DNA of 64,000 nt from Leptasterias polaris (GCA_037783415.1 JAZGTN010000094.1:3348001-3412000); one strand, 5' to 3'; counted from the first letter of the stretch, positions 1-10,980 are shown. Notes: generated from the letters alone by a model not told the origin. Numbers and translations are program-made.

Positions 1-2
1 CG

Positions 3-458
3 GACATCAAGGAATACATTCGATGTTGTAGTGTGTGTGGAGTCAGGAAAAAACCTCACAAAAAGCTTAGAGCACCTCTTCAAGATTACAGAGTTGGAGC
101 ACCACTTGACCGTGTTTCGTTAGATGTCATGGGACCATTTCCACGGACAGAAAGAGAAAATCAATTCGTGCTTGTGATCGGGGATAACTTCACGAGATGG
201 ATTGAAGCGTACCCCATCCCTAATCAGCAATCAGAAACAGTAGCAAAACGACTGGTACACGATTTCATCAGCCGATATGGAGCCCCCCTAGAAATACACA
301 CTGACCAAGGGCGCAATTTTGAGAGTGAACTCTTCAAGGAAACCTGCCGCTTGTTAGATGTAGTGAAAACAAGAACTACCCCATATCACCCTTCCTCAAA
401 CGGAATTATTGAGAGATTTAACGCGACACTAACCCCCTTGTCGAAATTATGTGGATGA
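3..458 (+). pseudogene. Gypsy-type pol, integrase N-terminal and core part (broken)
   Basis: The frame is open from base 3. It begins with the second half of the integrase zinc-binding domain (CCSVC), followed by the RNase H-fold core: 'LDVMGPFPRT' holds the first catalytic Asp, 'IHTDQGRNF' the second, and 'YHPSSNGIIERFN' the catalytic Glu. Integrase joins element cDNA to the host chromosome. Near 440 the frame slips: the residues expected after 'NATLT' continue in another frame, and the ORF stops at 456-458 exactly where the MITE begins. The remainder of integrase resumes at 620. A non-functional remnant. Confidence 0.85.
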
Positions 459-620
459 CACCGATCCATTAAGCCACGCCCATTTCTCTTTGTCCAATCA
501 CAACCGCGAAATCTGATCACCATTTGAGCCGTTTGGTGATCTTTGCACTAATGGTGATCGGGTTTCGCGGCTGTGATTGGTCAACTCGTAAGGAGGCGGG
601 GCTTAATGGATCGGTCTATT
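458..620. mobile_element. Foldback MITE family 1, copy 1 (inside integrase)
   Basis: A ~163-bp near-perfect palindrome: the left arm opens 'acaccgatccattaagcc' and the right arm closes 'ggcttaatggatcggt' plus 'ctatt'. The interior is also inverted (tgatcaccatt / aatggtgatc; tgtccaatcacaaccgcg / cgcggctgtgattggtca). Two more copies lie at 13966-14130 and 39386-39551. Here it splits the integrase frame. Flanks share 'ggatga', but the integrase alignment suggests a few codons were lost, so I do not call a clean target duplication. Confidence 0.9.
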
Positions 621-1270
621 GGGATGAGCATATCCCTTTGTTAACTTCAGCATACCGCAGCACTGTGCACCCTGCTACAGGATTTACTCCTAACATGTTA
701 ATGATGGGACGAGAGGTGAATCTACCAATTGACATTTTGTACCCGAAACCTGCAAGTGAGGAGCACCAAGGAAATGAGACAGAGTATGTGGCTGAAATAA
801 GGGAGCAAATGGAAAACTGTCATTCGTTAGCAAGAGAACATCTAGGACGCAGTGCTGAACGACAAAAACAGAACTATGATACACGTATAGCTGAAAAGAA
901 GTACAACCCCGGTGATCTGGTCTACTACTTAGACACCAGCAGACGGAAAGGGAAAAGCCCTAAACTTCAAATCCCATGGAAAGGATCCTGTGTTATAGTT
1001 TCACGGATGAGTGACTCTATCTACAAAATTGGATGCAAAAAAGGGGACAAAGTGTTGCACCATGATAGACTGAGCCCATATGCCTCAAGTGAAGTTCCAA
1101 AATGGACTAAGCGACGTCAGAATGCAGTAAAGAATCCCCGCCTTAACAGTAACATTGTGGATAATGCCGTATGTGATGCAACATCCATGTTTACAAGGGA
1201 GGAAAACAAAGGACCGGTTACCCGCTCGAGGACACAAACGCAAAAGAGCGTAATGAGTCAACTGAAGTAG
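620..1270 (+). pseudogene. Gypsy-type pol, integrase C-terminal part
   Basis: The frame resumes after the MITE with 'WDEHIPLLTSAYRSTVHPATGFTPN', a block found in nearly all Gypsy/Metaviridae integrases. It continues through the C-terminal region: 'YNPGDLVYYLD' and 'PKLQIPWKGSCVIVSR' resemble the GPY/F-type module, followed by 'VLHHDRLSPY'. A basic tail ends at a TAG near 1268-1270. No chromodomain is visible. Together with 3-458 it is one split pol gene. Confidence 0.85.
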
Positions 1271-1698
1271 CGGGACGATCCTCACGCGTCTTGCGTCGAA
1301 CGTTACGCAACGCGTAATTCAAAGAAGAAGAAGAAAAAGAAAGAAAAAACAAACAAATTAGGAGGGTGACGAACAGCAATCATTCAGTCGTAGAGCATGT
1401 CACGGACGAACGGTTGTGTTTTCAACCCAAGACGAACATTCCCAACAAGATACTGCAGATTCTGTCCCGGCCAAGTACCGCTAATCGGAAAAGACAGAAC
1501 CAAACATTATTATCTGAAAGAACAGGTTCAGTCACCAGAACTGGTTCTGCCTAGATCACCGGGAATTCTGCGGTTCCCGTTCACAACTGAAGAAGCACGT
1601 CGACAAAGAGCACCATAGCGGACTCTTCTCTGAGATTCCCGGTGCATTCCGAGTAATAAAGACTCGGACACAAATAAAACTTTTGAACGAGTGGCTGC
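1271..1698 (+). other. Spacer between pol and the downstream ORF
   Basis: Short purine-rich run (gaagaagaagaaaaag near 1323-1340), then sequence with only short overlapping ORFs. I recognise nothing in it. It may be an untranslated or subgenomic leader of the retrotransposon. Confidence 0.35.
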
Positions 1699-2526
1699 GT
1701 GACATCAAGCCCCCTTCGTCGACGGATCCAGAACGCTGAAAATATCAAGCTAGCAAAACGACTCTGTAACAAGCCCCGCCTAATAACCTCCATCGTCAAT
1801 CGTTCTGCTATAAAAAACAATCAATTGGGATCACTTCTCCATCTGGATATCAACCTTTTTGAAGAAGGAACGAAGTGGAAACATTTTGACGACAGTCACA
1901 GGATAATTAACTGTAGACACCAGCAACATTTCTGGGACAATTTCCATAAACACCTGTTACCGTGCACTATGGCTGAACATACAACCCCTCTTCGTGACGA
2001 GATGGACCCATATCGACCAATAACGGAGCCAATATCGCCCACATCGCTGAAGGACAGCCCCATACGACGAAAAAGAAAACACTCGGTATCATCGGACACT
2101 GATCATGCTGATATCCCGAATACCTGGGGATTTGATTTTTCCGACGCTGACGAAATAGCAACAAAGCGGGCTAATCAACTTCCCTCCCAATCGCCAACGA
2201 TTTTGGAAAAGTTGGAAAGTCTCGAGGCCAAATCGGAAGGAATGACCTATGCCACACAGGAGCTGTTCAAAGCTCGTACAGATGCACTTGGCCCCCAGAT
2301 AGGCAGGATGTTCTCGTCCTACACCGACAACCTTGTGCGTGAGGTGAAGAGCATAGTACGCCACGAGGTCAGCACGATGCGCCAAGCCCTACTGGCAGAT
2401 ATCAGTAAAGTGATATCAGATAAAATCGCAACACACCAGAAGAAAGAGGCGACTGCCCGTTTACACTATCTACTGGACCATGACGGGAGCCATCGGACAT
2501 GTGACACCTGTTCCAAGATGCATTAA
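1699..2526 (+). CDS. Unassigned ORF downstream of pol (retroelement accessory ORF?)
   Basis: A 275-codon ORF between pol and the 3' LTR, where some Gypsy elements carry env or another accessory gene. It has no signal peptide or transmembrane segment, so it does not look like an envelope. The middle is acidic and Ser/Pro-rich with a basic cluster (RRKRKHS near residue 120). The C-terminal half (about 165-255) is predicted helical with charged heptads and ends in 'CDTCSKMH'. It resembles a gag-like or coiled-coil structural protein more than an enzyme, but I cannot assign it. It may be a captured host-derived ORF. Confidence 0.45.
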   Translation: MTSSPLRRRIQNAENIKLAKRLCNKPRLITSIVNRSAIKNNQLGSLLHLDINLFEEGTKWKHFDDSHRIINCRHQQHFWDNFHKHLLPCTMAEHTTPLRDEMDPYRPITEPISPTSLKDSPIRRKRKHSVSSDTDHADIPNTWGFDFSDADEIATKRANQLPSQSPTILEKLESLEAKSEGMTYATQELFKARTDALGPQIGRMFSSYTDNLVREVKSIVRHEVSTMRQALLADISKVISDKIATHQKKEATARLHYLLDHDGSHRTCDTCSKMH

Positions 2527-3572
2527 AGTAAGTTTACATTCTCTCACCAACTCGAACGCAACCATGGCTAAAATGCTTATAAATTCACTTCCATAGAAAT
2601 AAAAGTTATATTGTAATAGGGTACGCAATGGTTAATGAACCATCGTTAGAGAAGAAAATTGGAGATCTTTTCCAAAGGGCCAAGTTTGCCTTTGAGAAGG
2701 GGGAGAGAATATTAAGCTTAGAGAATATATAAAATAAAATTATTTATTTGCACTAATTTTACTGAGATTTGGTTTTATTAAGACTTATGGTGATAATTCG
2801 ACACTCTGTAAGAGAAAATGCTCAGTTGTCTGACTTGTATGATGTATAATTAGTTCTAGTCTGTGTAAGCCGAAAAAACGAAATTTGACAGTTTAAAAGT
2901 ATTTTCTGAGAAAGGAGAACAAAATATACATCATAAGACTAAGAGACAAAGTTTTAAGTTACATTGAGTTTAAAGCATTGTAGTCTAGCAGTCAATAATT
3001 TGAGTGAATCCTAACATTAATTTATTTGATAATTCAGGGACAGGTACAGAAGATGTATAGGTTGGATTATATCTGATTCTTGTAAATAACTTGATCAAAT
3101 CAGATTGTTCCAGTTTTTCTGAGGAAACCTAAAATTTGGAATCGTAATGCAATAACGGATACAGTAGGTTTATTGATTGTCTTTATTATAAAATCTGTTA
3201 AATCTTTAAAGACTGATCATTAATCCTTATTAGTTTGATTTGAGAGACTGCGAGCATCCATCGACTTTTATTTGTATAAATCTCCGATTGTACTTGTATA
3301 AAATTCGTCCTCGATGATGTCATCTTCACGGTCAACCTGTTACACAATATTAATTAACATGTGAATATTGAAGTTATATGAGAATGATATTAGTTTGCAA
3401 ATACTAGTTTGATTCTGACAATTTATGTAAGACTGAACTAGTTGACCATACACCATGCACTGAGTTGAGAATTGACTATAATTGATAGAAAGATTGATTG
3501 TATAAATTCAATTTGAAGTATTGTATACCTACAGTCAAGCGTAAGTCGTTCTCTTACGAAGTGGGGGGAGAG
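2527..3572 (+). other. AT-rich non-coding 3' region of the retrotransposon
   Basis: About 1 kb with no ORF over 60 codons and many short A/T runs. It ends in a purine-rich stretch (gtggggggagag) directly before the TG that starts the putative LTR, as expected for the plus-strand primer (polypurine tract). Confidence 0.45.
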
Positions 3573-4055
3573 TGTTGTGAAATTACATGACACTTATTGT
3601 TTATTGATTATTAGTTATTAATACATACCTCGGAGTGTTTGTGCATTCTGATTGGTCGAGGACTGGTCACGTGGGGGTGTATTAACATGTGATAAAAGAC
3701 CGGCTCTGTAAACTAGCAAATAAATGGCCCCTAAACAAGCACAATGTTGTGTAAAAGTTCGTTTTGCACCGTGCTTGCTGTGCGGAAACTATCAAATCTG
3801 TTTCTTTGCGCGTTTTGTTTTTGGTTATGCATAAACGCGCAGACAATGTATCATTTTGGTAGCTGGTACGTGCATGAAGCCAAGGTAATGCAAAGCATAA
3901 AGCCGTACACCAACCAAAGTGTTTCTATTTATAGCCATTAACAGCGGCCAGCCACCACCCCGGTCATTACCACGCAGTGAAGACCGGCTACCCACACTGT
4001 TATTCCCTAATTAGTTATTGATTACTTAAATCTGGTTAATCATTACCTACAGACA
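3573..4055 (+). mobile_element. Putative 3' LTR of the Gypsy-like element
   Basis: Starts 'tgttgtgaaattacatgaca' immediately after the purine tract. It contains a TATA-like 'gataaaaga' at ~3691 and an AATAAA near 3719, in the promoter/polyadenylation order of an LTR. The right end is guessed near 'attacctaca' (~4053) because no second LTR copy is in the window for comparison. Confidence 0.45.
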
Positions 4056-4172
4056 ATGCGCTCTGCAATCCGCGCGATCAGCGCCACATTGAACGCTCGT
4101 GCATTTTACACTTAATCACATCCGCTGTGCGTGAAATAGAATCGCATGTGTAAACAGCGGGAGCTCGTTTGG

Positions 4173-4478
4173 CCCATAGAAATAGAACCCAGAGAACGCT
4201 GAGCTGGACCGCCCTCTGTGTCGTCTGTGGACGCGGCGTATCGATACCACGCGACACGCGTGTATGGCAAAATGGCAACGCACAGAGACCGTTTCTACGT
4301 GTTTTCATTGGTCAATGTTCATGACGTCTACTGTATGGCAAAATATTATCACTGGCTTAATGCTAATTTTGCCATACACGCGTAAAAAAATGGCGTACGC
4401 GCGTCCATAAAAATGGTCTCACAACGAAATCGCACGCACAATGACGCACTCACTCAGCGTTCTCCTGGTTCTATGGGT
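4173..4478. mobile_element. Foldback element with ~25-bp arms
   Basis: Left arm 'catagaaatagaacccagag' followed by 'aacgctgag'; right arm 'ctcagcgttctcctggttct' followed by 'atggg'. The interior also contains inverted 'tgtatggcaaaat' / 'attttgccataca' segments. It is a non-coding MITE-like palindrome abutting the 480-bp repeat that starts at 4475. Confidence 0.55.
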
Positions 4479-4954
4479 GCACCACACTAAATAAGCCAGA
4501 ATTAATGTGCCAAGCTACTTATCATAATTTGTAAACCCACAACTTATTTTTAATTATAACGTTTTGGGGGTCATGCAATTAATAGATTGTGTAAATATAA
4601 AAATCTATCACAACCTGGGGGTTCTGTGCTTCAACTTTTGAGGAGACTTGATAAATTTAGGCGTTAAAGTTGGCCCTATTTGACCGGGGAAGTGGAGAAG
4701 TGCTTCACGAAAACTGGCAGCAAGTCGGTTTTGGAAAAACAAAAAAAATCGTGTTTTTTTCTTCTGGGGTAGTTAGCAAAAATTCCAAACGGCTGACCTG
4801 CCAAAAATTGAAAAGAATTCTGAAGTTTAGTTGTCCGGAAATATGTCTGATTGGTTTTCAAGAGGCTGAGAGACTTACACGATTTTTTGAGTATTTTTGA
4901 ATAATTATCATTTAGCATTGGTTCCTATGGGAGATTATTTAGAGGGGTGCGCCC
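4475..4954. repeat. 480-bp repeat, copy 1
   Basis: Begins 'gggtgcaccacac' and ends 'gaggggtgcgccc', a short imperfect terminal inverted repeat. It is the same length as copy 2 at 8843-9322 and almost identical, with a visible difference at ~4880 (c versus t). Same orientation as copy 2. The short ORFs inside on both strands match nothing I know. Most likely a recently moved non-autonomous DNA element. Confidence 0.85.
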
Positions 4955-5544
4955 TATATAATACAACATGGTGGCGCCCTTGCAGCCATTTTTGTTGGGA
5001 TTTAAACATGTCTGCCGTTTGTTTACAATTGCAGGCGTGACAGAAATGAGTTGTTTGAGACTTCTTTCGTCAGTTATCGTCGTTTTTTTTATTGTTCGTG
5101 AAAACATCACTCCTCTGGCTGCAAACAGTAATTATAATAAAATATAGATAGCAATAACATTGTCACTTGTTAACAGAATAATTCAACGTTTTCAAAGAGT
5201 GGCTTGCTTTTTTTTAGGCATCCTATTCCTACACACTTAACAGTATACAGTGTGTAAGACGGGACAAACTACGATCGACGGTACGACTATCGTGTATGAC
5301 TATTTGATGAGACTGTGATGGTAAGTCACTTTCAAGAAAATCATGGGTCAACAGCGGCTGGTTGCTTCCTCAATTAGGAAGAAAAAGTAGAGAAAACCCA
5401 TCAACATGTAATCATCATCATCATGGCATGGTTGGTATTAACTATTATAACTGAACAAGAAGAGTGGGGGAGGTGTAAACATTGCATTATTATGAATGTC
5501 AAGTTTCCGGAAAAGTCAAGTGATTCAATTAAAGTTACACTCTA
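4955..5544. other. Non-coding stretch left of the transposase pseudogene
   Basis: No recognisable gene. It would be the 3' flank of the minus-strand transposase and may hold one end of that transposon, but I found no convincing terminal inverted repeat pairing it with 7930-8842. Confidence 0.3.
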
Positions 5545-7929
5545 TCAGTTTTTCCATTTTGAGAACATTCTACTGTAATTGTGCTCCTTGTGAATCTTTG
5601 GCCCCTCATAGTTATACGATGAGTTAGTGTCCTGTGACTTTGGATTTAGTTGGCCAGGTTGATACAAATTTTGTTTAGCATAGTAAGTGTGATATCGTTC
5701 AGCTCGACACTGTGCTCGTCGCTTTTTGTAGATCTTTCCCATAACACGTTTTTTGTGATATTGTTGTTTTTTGTCCATTGCATCGAGGGCTTTTGCAGCG
5801 GGTGATCCAGCAGTAATGGGGCAATGAGTTGCCTCACACTTTTTGATAATAGAGTTTGCATGTTGGTTGTTCACCAGATGGATGGCGCTGTGATCTCTTG
5901 AAGCTCCGTTCCTTGAAAAGGTTAGTGTTCCTTTTGGATTTGTCATGGCGTAGGCATGATTCATGGATTCAGACTTCTGGGAACTTGTTCTGTACTTGGT
6001 TCTCTCTATCGCTTCGTCTCCTATGCGTTTTTCCAAAATTGTTTTTAAGATTTCCTCATCTTTAGATGTTAAAATAAATCTGCCGCGGACATAGCGAGAG
6101 AGGTATGGGTACTTGTATTTACCGTTGCAAACATGAGAATTTTGTTTGCATTTCTCATGGTCTCCCATGTAGCAGTTCGGAATTGCATCAATCGCCTTTG
6201 CAGCCAGTCTTTTCATGCTTGCTGTGTCATTTCCGCATTTAATGGAAATATGGTGTGCCTCAGCCTGTGCTCTGTGACTCACGTCATCAGCAAATCGGTC
6301 CTGTACTCTGTTTCGGTCTCTTGCACTGTTCCCAGGGAACATGTCACTGCTAAAGTTTGCTCGGCTGACTGCCGCACAAAGCGAGCGGTTCAAGTGGGAT
6401 GGGTCCAGCAGACTTTCCATTTCCTTTCCCGTTCTTCTTCTCATGACAGAATTCATTCCTTTTGCTAGACAGCCGTCAGCGTCTGTTGTTATTCTATCCA
6501 CAAGAACTGGTTCCGTGCACTCCAAAAGTTTAGTCGCACATCGAACACCCCCTTCTCTCTCATCTCCCATATTGAAATGTGCTGGACGAGTAGCTGTGCA
6601 CATGTCGCCGTGCTTAGCGGATGTGCATTGTTGACCGAATGATGATGGTGACATTTCACCACTTTTACAAAGCTTGTTTTCTTGATGGTACATTATAACA
6701 AACTTTGAAGTAGTTGCATTCTCGCACACGGTGTCTCTTGTCTGTGTTGCAGGAACAAATGGGTTTTTTTTCCTACAGTTGCGCAGGGGATTATTATACT
6801 GCCTGTCCATTTCAACTGCAATTGGACTTTCTCGTTCAAAGCCTTGGAGCTCACGGATGTCTTTCACTAGTTTCCTCTTGTCTGCCATGTCTCTGATATT
6901 TTCATTTTTGATAATTTCACCACATTTGTTCGAAATTTTTTGCAGCCCACTAGTGGATGGTACAGCTGTGTCCATTGATGTCAAGAGCCTCCTCGCACCT
7001 GCGGTTGCAATGCCAGTGTTCTGCAGGCCAACTTGGAAAGACATGTTTGGGGTTGCAGTGCGTCGTCCCCGCTTCCTACCCTCGTTAGCTATCTCACTGT
7101 AAAGTTTTGTCTTTTGTGTTTTAAAACCACACTTTTTGCAGGACATTACCTCTGAGACGGCTAAACCTCTACGCTCTTCTGCCTCAGCCAATAGTTTAGG
7201 TTGACCATCACACTTAGGATGTGTTTGTTGATGATCAAGTACAGCTTGTGCACCCAGCTCTAGAGCTGAGTTGATGTCTACAAAACGATAACCTCCTCCT
7301 TGGTGATCAGTTCCTCTCTTGGGCAGTGGCTGGCCACATTTGTTGGCTATTGGGATCACTCCCTTGATCTGGATCTTGTCAACTGGAGCCATTTCCTCTC
7401 TTGGGCAGTGGCTGGCCACATTTGTTGGCTATTGGGATCACTCCCTTGAGCTGGATCTTGTCAACTGGAGCCATTTCCTCTCTTGGGCAGTGGCTGGCCA
7501 CATTTGTTGGCTATTGGGATCACTCCCTTGATCTGGATCTTGTCAACTGGAGCCATTTCCTCTCTTGGGCAGTGGCTGGCCACATTTGTTGGCTATTGGG
7601 ATCACTCCCTTGAGCTGGATCTTGTCAACTGGAGCCATTTCTACAACTTTTGGGCGAAGGAGCATCACATTTCTGCGGTTGTCTTGTTCCATCTGTGCTG
7701 CAATGTGGCAGAAATCTCCTCGCTCCGTATTTGGGGCGGCTAAACTCAACTGCTGATGGGTTGGCCTGACATACCGTGGTGTAGGTATACTTTGAGTTTC
7801 ACTGCCTTTGTCTTGTAGTGAATTAAATTTATTTTTCGGCTTGAACCAAGTTTTTTGCATCTTGAAAATGCCGCGTCTAGCTCTACCCATTTTTATGGCA
7901 ATGGATTTGTTACAAACATTGAATGGCAT
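5545..7929 (-). pseudogene. DDE transposase gene, decayed (Mutator/Kolobok-like family?)
   Basis: Two minus-strand reading-frame pieces, 7929-7543 (starting MPFNVCNKS) and 7419-5545 (624 codons), form one transposase broken by an 82-bp tandem expansion. The long piece has a CxxC pair (SCKKCGFK, ~94-97), 'VGLQNTGIATAGARRLL', and a plausible DDE triad: Asp in 'VEMDRQYNNP' (~205), Asp in 'TTDADGCLAK' (~313) and Glu in 'QKSESMN' (~484). A Cys/His cluster 'CYMGDHEKCKQNSHVC' (~416-431) lies between the last two. This layout is common in invertebrate cut-and-paste transposases related to Mutator/Kolobok-type enzymes. The exact superfamily is uncertain; the transposase nature is fairly sure. Confidence 0.7.
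7313..7640. repeat. 82-bp tandem repeat, four units, inside the transposase frame
   Basis: Units start near 7319, 7401, 7483 and 7565. Units 1 and 3 read 'cttgatctgg' where units 2 and 4 read 'cttgagctgg', which suggests a dimer was duplicated. Each unit encodes 'MAPVDKIQ(I/L)KGVIPIANKCG' on the minus strand, but 82 is not a multiple of three, so reading from the first unit into the second hits a TGA ('NGSS' stop). Three extra units add 246 bp, which restores phase downstream. Confidence 0.9.
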
Positions 7930-8842
7930 CCATCATAAGTGATCTCACATTAGTTGTGGTCTAAAGCAAAAATACTTTTAGAGTTCTCCCGATGCACAAG
8001 CTAGCGTATCAGGGCCGACACTACGCTGAACGCACAAATTTCGGCCGATATGCCAAAATATTATTATTTATTTTTTTATATATTTTTTTCAATTTCAGAT
8101 AAATTTAACAAAAATTCATCAAGATAAAACCATTGCCAATGCTCCATATTGGACAGTAGGACCTGTGAAAAGGCCCCAATCCCAGGGGAATTGTCTAAGA
8201 TAATAGCCATCTGTTTCTGGATAGAGTTATAACTTGTCCCCATCAACCAGAAACAATCATAATGGTTTGGCCTTTTTCAACATGCCCCGCCCACGCCCCG
8301 CCCACCCTTTCCCCCTTTTACCCCGTTCCAGAGGTAGAATACAATTTGAAAGGGCAATTAAATGTACAAAAAGTGACCTATGTGTTTTCTAGATTTTATA
8401 AAGCTCCCCATTTTAAACTAATATGAATGCATGGTTAGAAAAATTTAAGGGAAAGCAAAATGTGCCCCCCCCCCCCCCCCCCGGCCAGCCCCCTTCCATT
8501 TTTACAGCTTGTTCATGCCAATTAACCCCTTCTTAATGATTAATTAAATAACTTGTAAGTTTTTTATGATCCTGTGATAAAAAAGAGACATGTTAATAAC
8601 TTTTTGAGTGAGGACTTGGATATAACTTCTGACTTGTCCTTAGGATGTACACGGTGTGTCGTGCAGGTTTTTCTTCTCGCATAGTGCTTAGTGTACATGT
8701 AAATGCTCCAACATGTTTGACCTTGTTGTAGACGAATGCAATAACATTTCACATTTTTTTTCCCAGATATCAAGTCAGTAACTTAATCTCAACAATTTAA
8801 GCATAATTTTTTAACCATAAAGAATAATTAAGTGCCCTTATA
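7930..8842. other. Non-coding stretch with an 18-C homopolymer
   Basis: 5' flank of the transposase pseudogene. It holds short A/T runs, a C-rich segment with a C18 homopolymer at 8465-8482, and no ORF worth calling. No promoter is recognisable. Confidence 0.4.
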
Positions 8843-9322
8843 GGGTGCACCACACTAAATAAGCCAGAATTAATGTGCCAAGCTACTTATCATAATTTGT
8901 AAACCCACAACTTATTTTTAATTATAACGTTTTGGGGGTCATGCAATTAATAGATTGTGTAAATATAAAAATCTATCACAACCTGGGGGTTCTGTGCTTC
9001 AACTTTTGAGGAGACTTGATAAATTTAGGCGTTAAAGTTGGCCCTATTTGACCGGGGAAGTGGAGAAGTGCTTCACGAAAACTGGCAGCAAGTCGGTTTT
9101 GGAAAAACAAAAAAAATCGTGTTTTTTTCTTCTGGGGTAGTTAGCAAAAATTCCAAACGGCTGACCTGCCAAAAATTGAAAAGAATTCTGAAGTTTAGTT
9201 GTCCGGAAATATGTCTGATTGGTTTTCAAGAGGCTGAGAGACTTACATGATTTTTTGAGTATTTTTGAATAATTATCATTTAGCATTGGTTCCTATGGGA
9301 GATTATTTAGAGGGGTGCGCCC
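8843..9322. repeat. 480-bp repeat, copy 2
   Basis: Same 480-bp sequence and orientation as 4475-4954, from 'gggtgcaccacac' to 'gaggggtgcgccc'. The near-identity indicates recent duplication or gene conversion. Its right outer flank is CTAT, the same tetranucleotide that precedes copy 1 on its outer left side. Confidence 0.85.
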
Positions 9323-9645
9323 CTATTTCTATGGTTTGGCCACGCTAGCGCCCTCTGTTGGTAGAATACGGCAGGCTGTTTTGCCAGGTTCCACGCTAAA
9401 CGCTACCTTAATTAATGGTTTAATATGGATGCATTTTATGGAATGTTTTGTTCTGTATTCTAAGTAATAATATGTTGTATGTATAAAAGACAGCTGAACA
9501 TTATGATTGTCAGTTCTCATTCAGATTCTGAAGTTGTCGGACCTTTGTCCGAGATTAAACCAGTTGAACCACAACATTCTGTCCGTGTCTAATATTTCTA
9601 AGTTGCGTCTTTTACTACAATTTACAAAGTGAACTCACAACACTA
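9323..9645 (+). mobile_element. LTR-like fragment (tentative)
   Basis: Contains 'tgtataaaagacagctg' (TATA box) followed ~70 bp later by 'gagattaaaccagttgaacc' and 'acattctgtccgtgtctaat', an arrangement reminiscent of the U3/R/U5 of a retrotransposon LTR. No coding part or second copy is present, so a solo LTR is only a suggestion. Confidence 0.3.
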
Positions 9646-10980
9646 CCAATATGATTGGGTCATAAAGTTCACAGACTGATCTGAATAAAGTATTACTTCC
9701 ATAGGATTGTTTAAAGTGCTATTTGATATCATTTGTTAATTTTTTCTTTGATCTCCATTTGGAAGGTTTGGAGGAAGAGGGTTTCTGCAGGGAGGGGGGG
9801 GGGGACCAACGAGGCACAAGACCCCCACCCCTGATACGCCACTGCAGAGAAGGAGGTCTATGATGTTTTGTGCTTGACTCACAATAATGTTTTTTTTAAT
9901 GCAAAAGAACAAAAAAGAGCCAATTCAACCACACATGTACAACAACTTCACTTTGATCTTTATTTATTTAACTTAAAAACTCTCCCAAACTCAAAAATGG
10001 TGAGGGAAAAAAAAACTCAACTCAATTTCAACGGGGAGTACACATTAAGTACAATATCCTGACAATAAATTAAACCCATGTCTTCAAAAAGAATCCAAGA
10101 AGAATAATAATAGCACAACACCGGAACATGGGTTATGCAACTTAAATAGTTATCAATGCAAAAAACAAAACAAAAATCAGAGGTTCCGAAAAACTTTGCT
10201 GAACTCTTTTCTTATCCTTCAAATAATTGTGTACAGTATCTTAAAAAACAAAATTTCTACTTATCTATCAAAATCTACACAAAATAAATAATTAACAAAG
10301 TCATGATCATAGACATCTTTTTTCAAATCATAAAACAATACAAAGTAGTCAACAATTACAGTTTTGTTGTAAAAAAGATAGAAACTTGGGTTTTCAATTA
10401 CATTGATAATAATTCCTCTTGCACGACTAGAGGGTATACACCTCCCTGTACCAACATGAGAACATTCAGAAGAAAACAAAACTGAAAATATTTTCACTCT
10501 TTTTTTGTAGTTGTTGAAAGTTGTCTGGCCATTGTCTCTAAAATGTGATTCAGAATGGTTTTGTGGTAATGGTAAACATTATCTCCTAAAAATAGTTCCC
10601 AATCTGCTGTGTAATAAAAATCAAAACATGGCCAAAAACAGTTGCTATATAGTCCCCATTAGTAAAGGTCAAATTCAGCCCCATATCTCCAGGTAAATTC
10701 CTGGGGAAATTGTTATTTTCGAAAAGATAACTTTGCTAGGGAACAGAACCAAAGCTAGACAACAGAACATGGGGTTAACATAAGTCTGCATCTTTCCTGT
10801 GAGAATTTGCAGCCAAGTGTAAATTGGACATGGGGATCAGGTGATGAAATTCCACTGGAATTTCCATTACCACCCCCCCCCCCCCTCTGAAATCAGCTCT
10901 GAAGAATGAAAAAGGGCTGTAAGTTTATGTCATCAGACATCGTAGGGAGGAGGTACCTCAGTAAGTTTGCTCAACACCCT

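Larger units (their letters stand above)
1..4055 (+). mobile_element. 3' part of a Gypsy-like LTR retrotransposon
   Basis: The window opens inside an LTR retrotransposon. Reading left to right I see the pol integrase (zinc-binding end, catalytic core and C-terminal region), an extra ORF, about 1 kb of AT-rich non-coding DNA, a purine-rich tract near 3562-3572 (gtggggggagag) that fits a polypurine tract, and a putative 3' LTR starting with TG at about 3573. The 5' LTR, gag, protease and RT would lie upstream of the window. The copy is inactive: integrase has a frameshift and is interrupted by a MITE at 458-620. The right boundary near 4055 is an estimate. Confidence 0.75.

Noticed and set aside
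4475..9322. LTR retrotransposon bounded by the 480-bp repeats
   Set aside because: The repeats lack TG...CA ends, there is no primer site or polypurine tract, and the internal ORF is a DDE transposase, not gag/pol.
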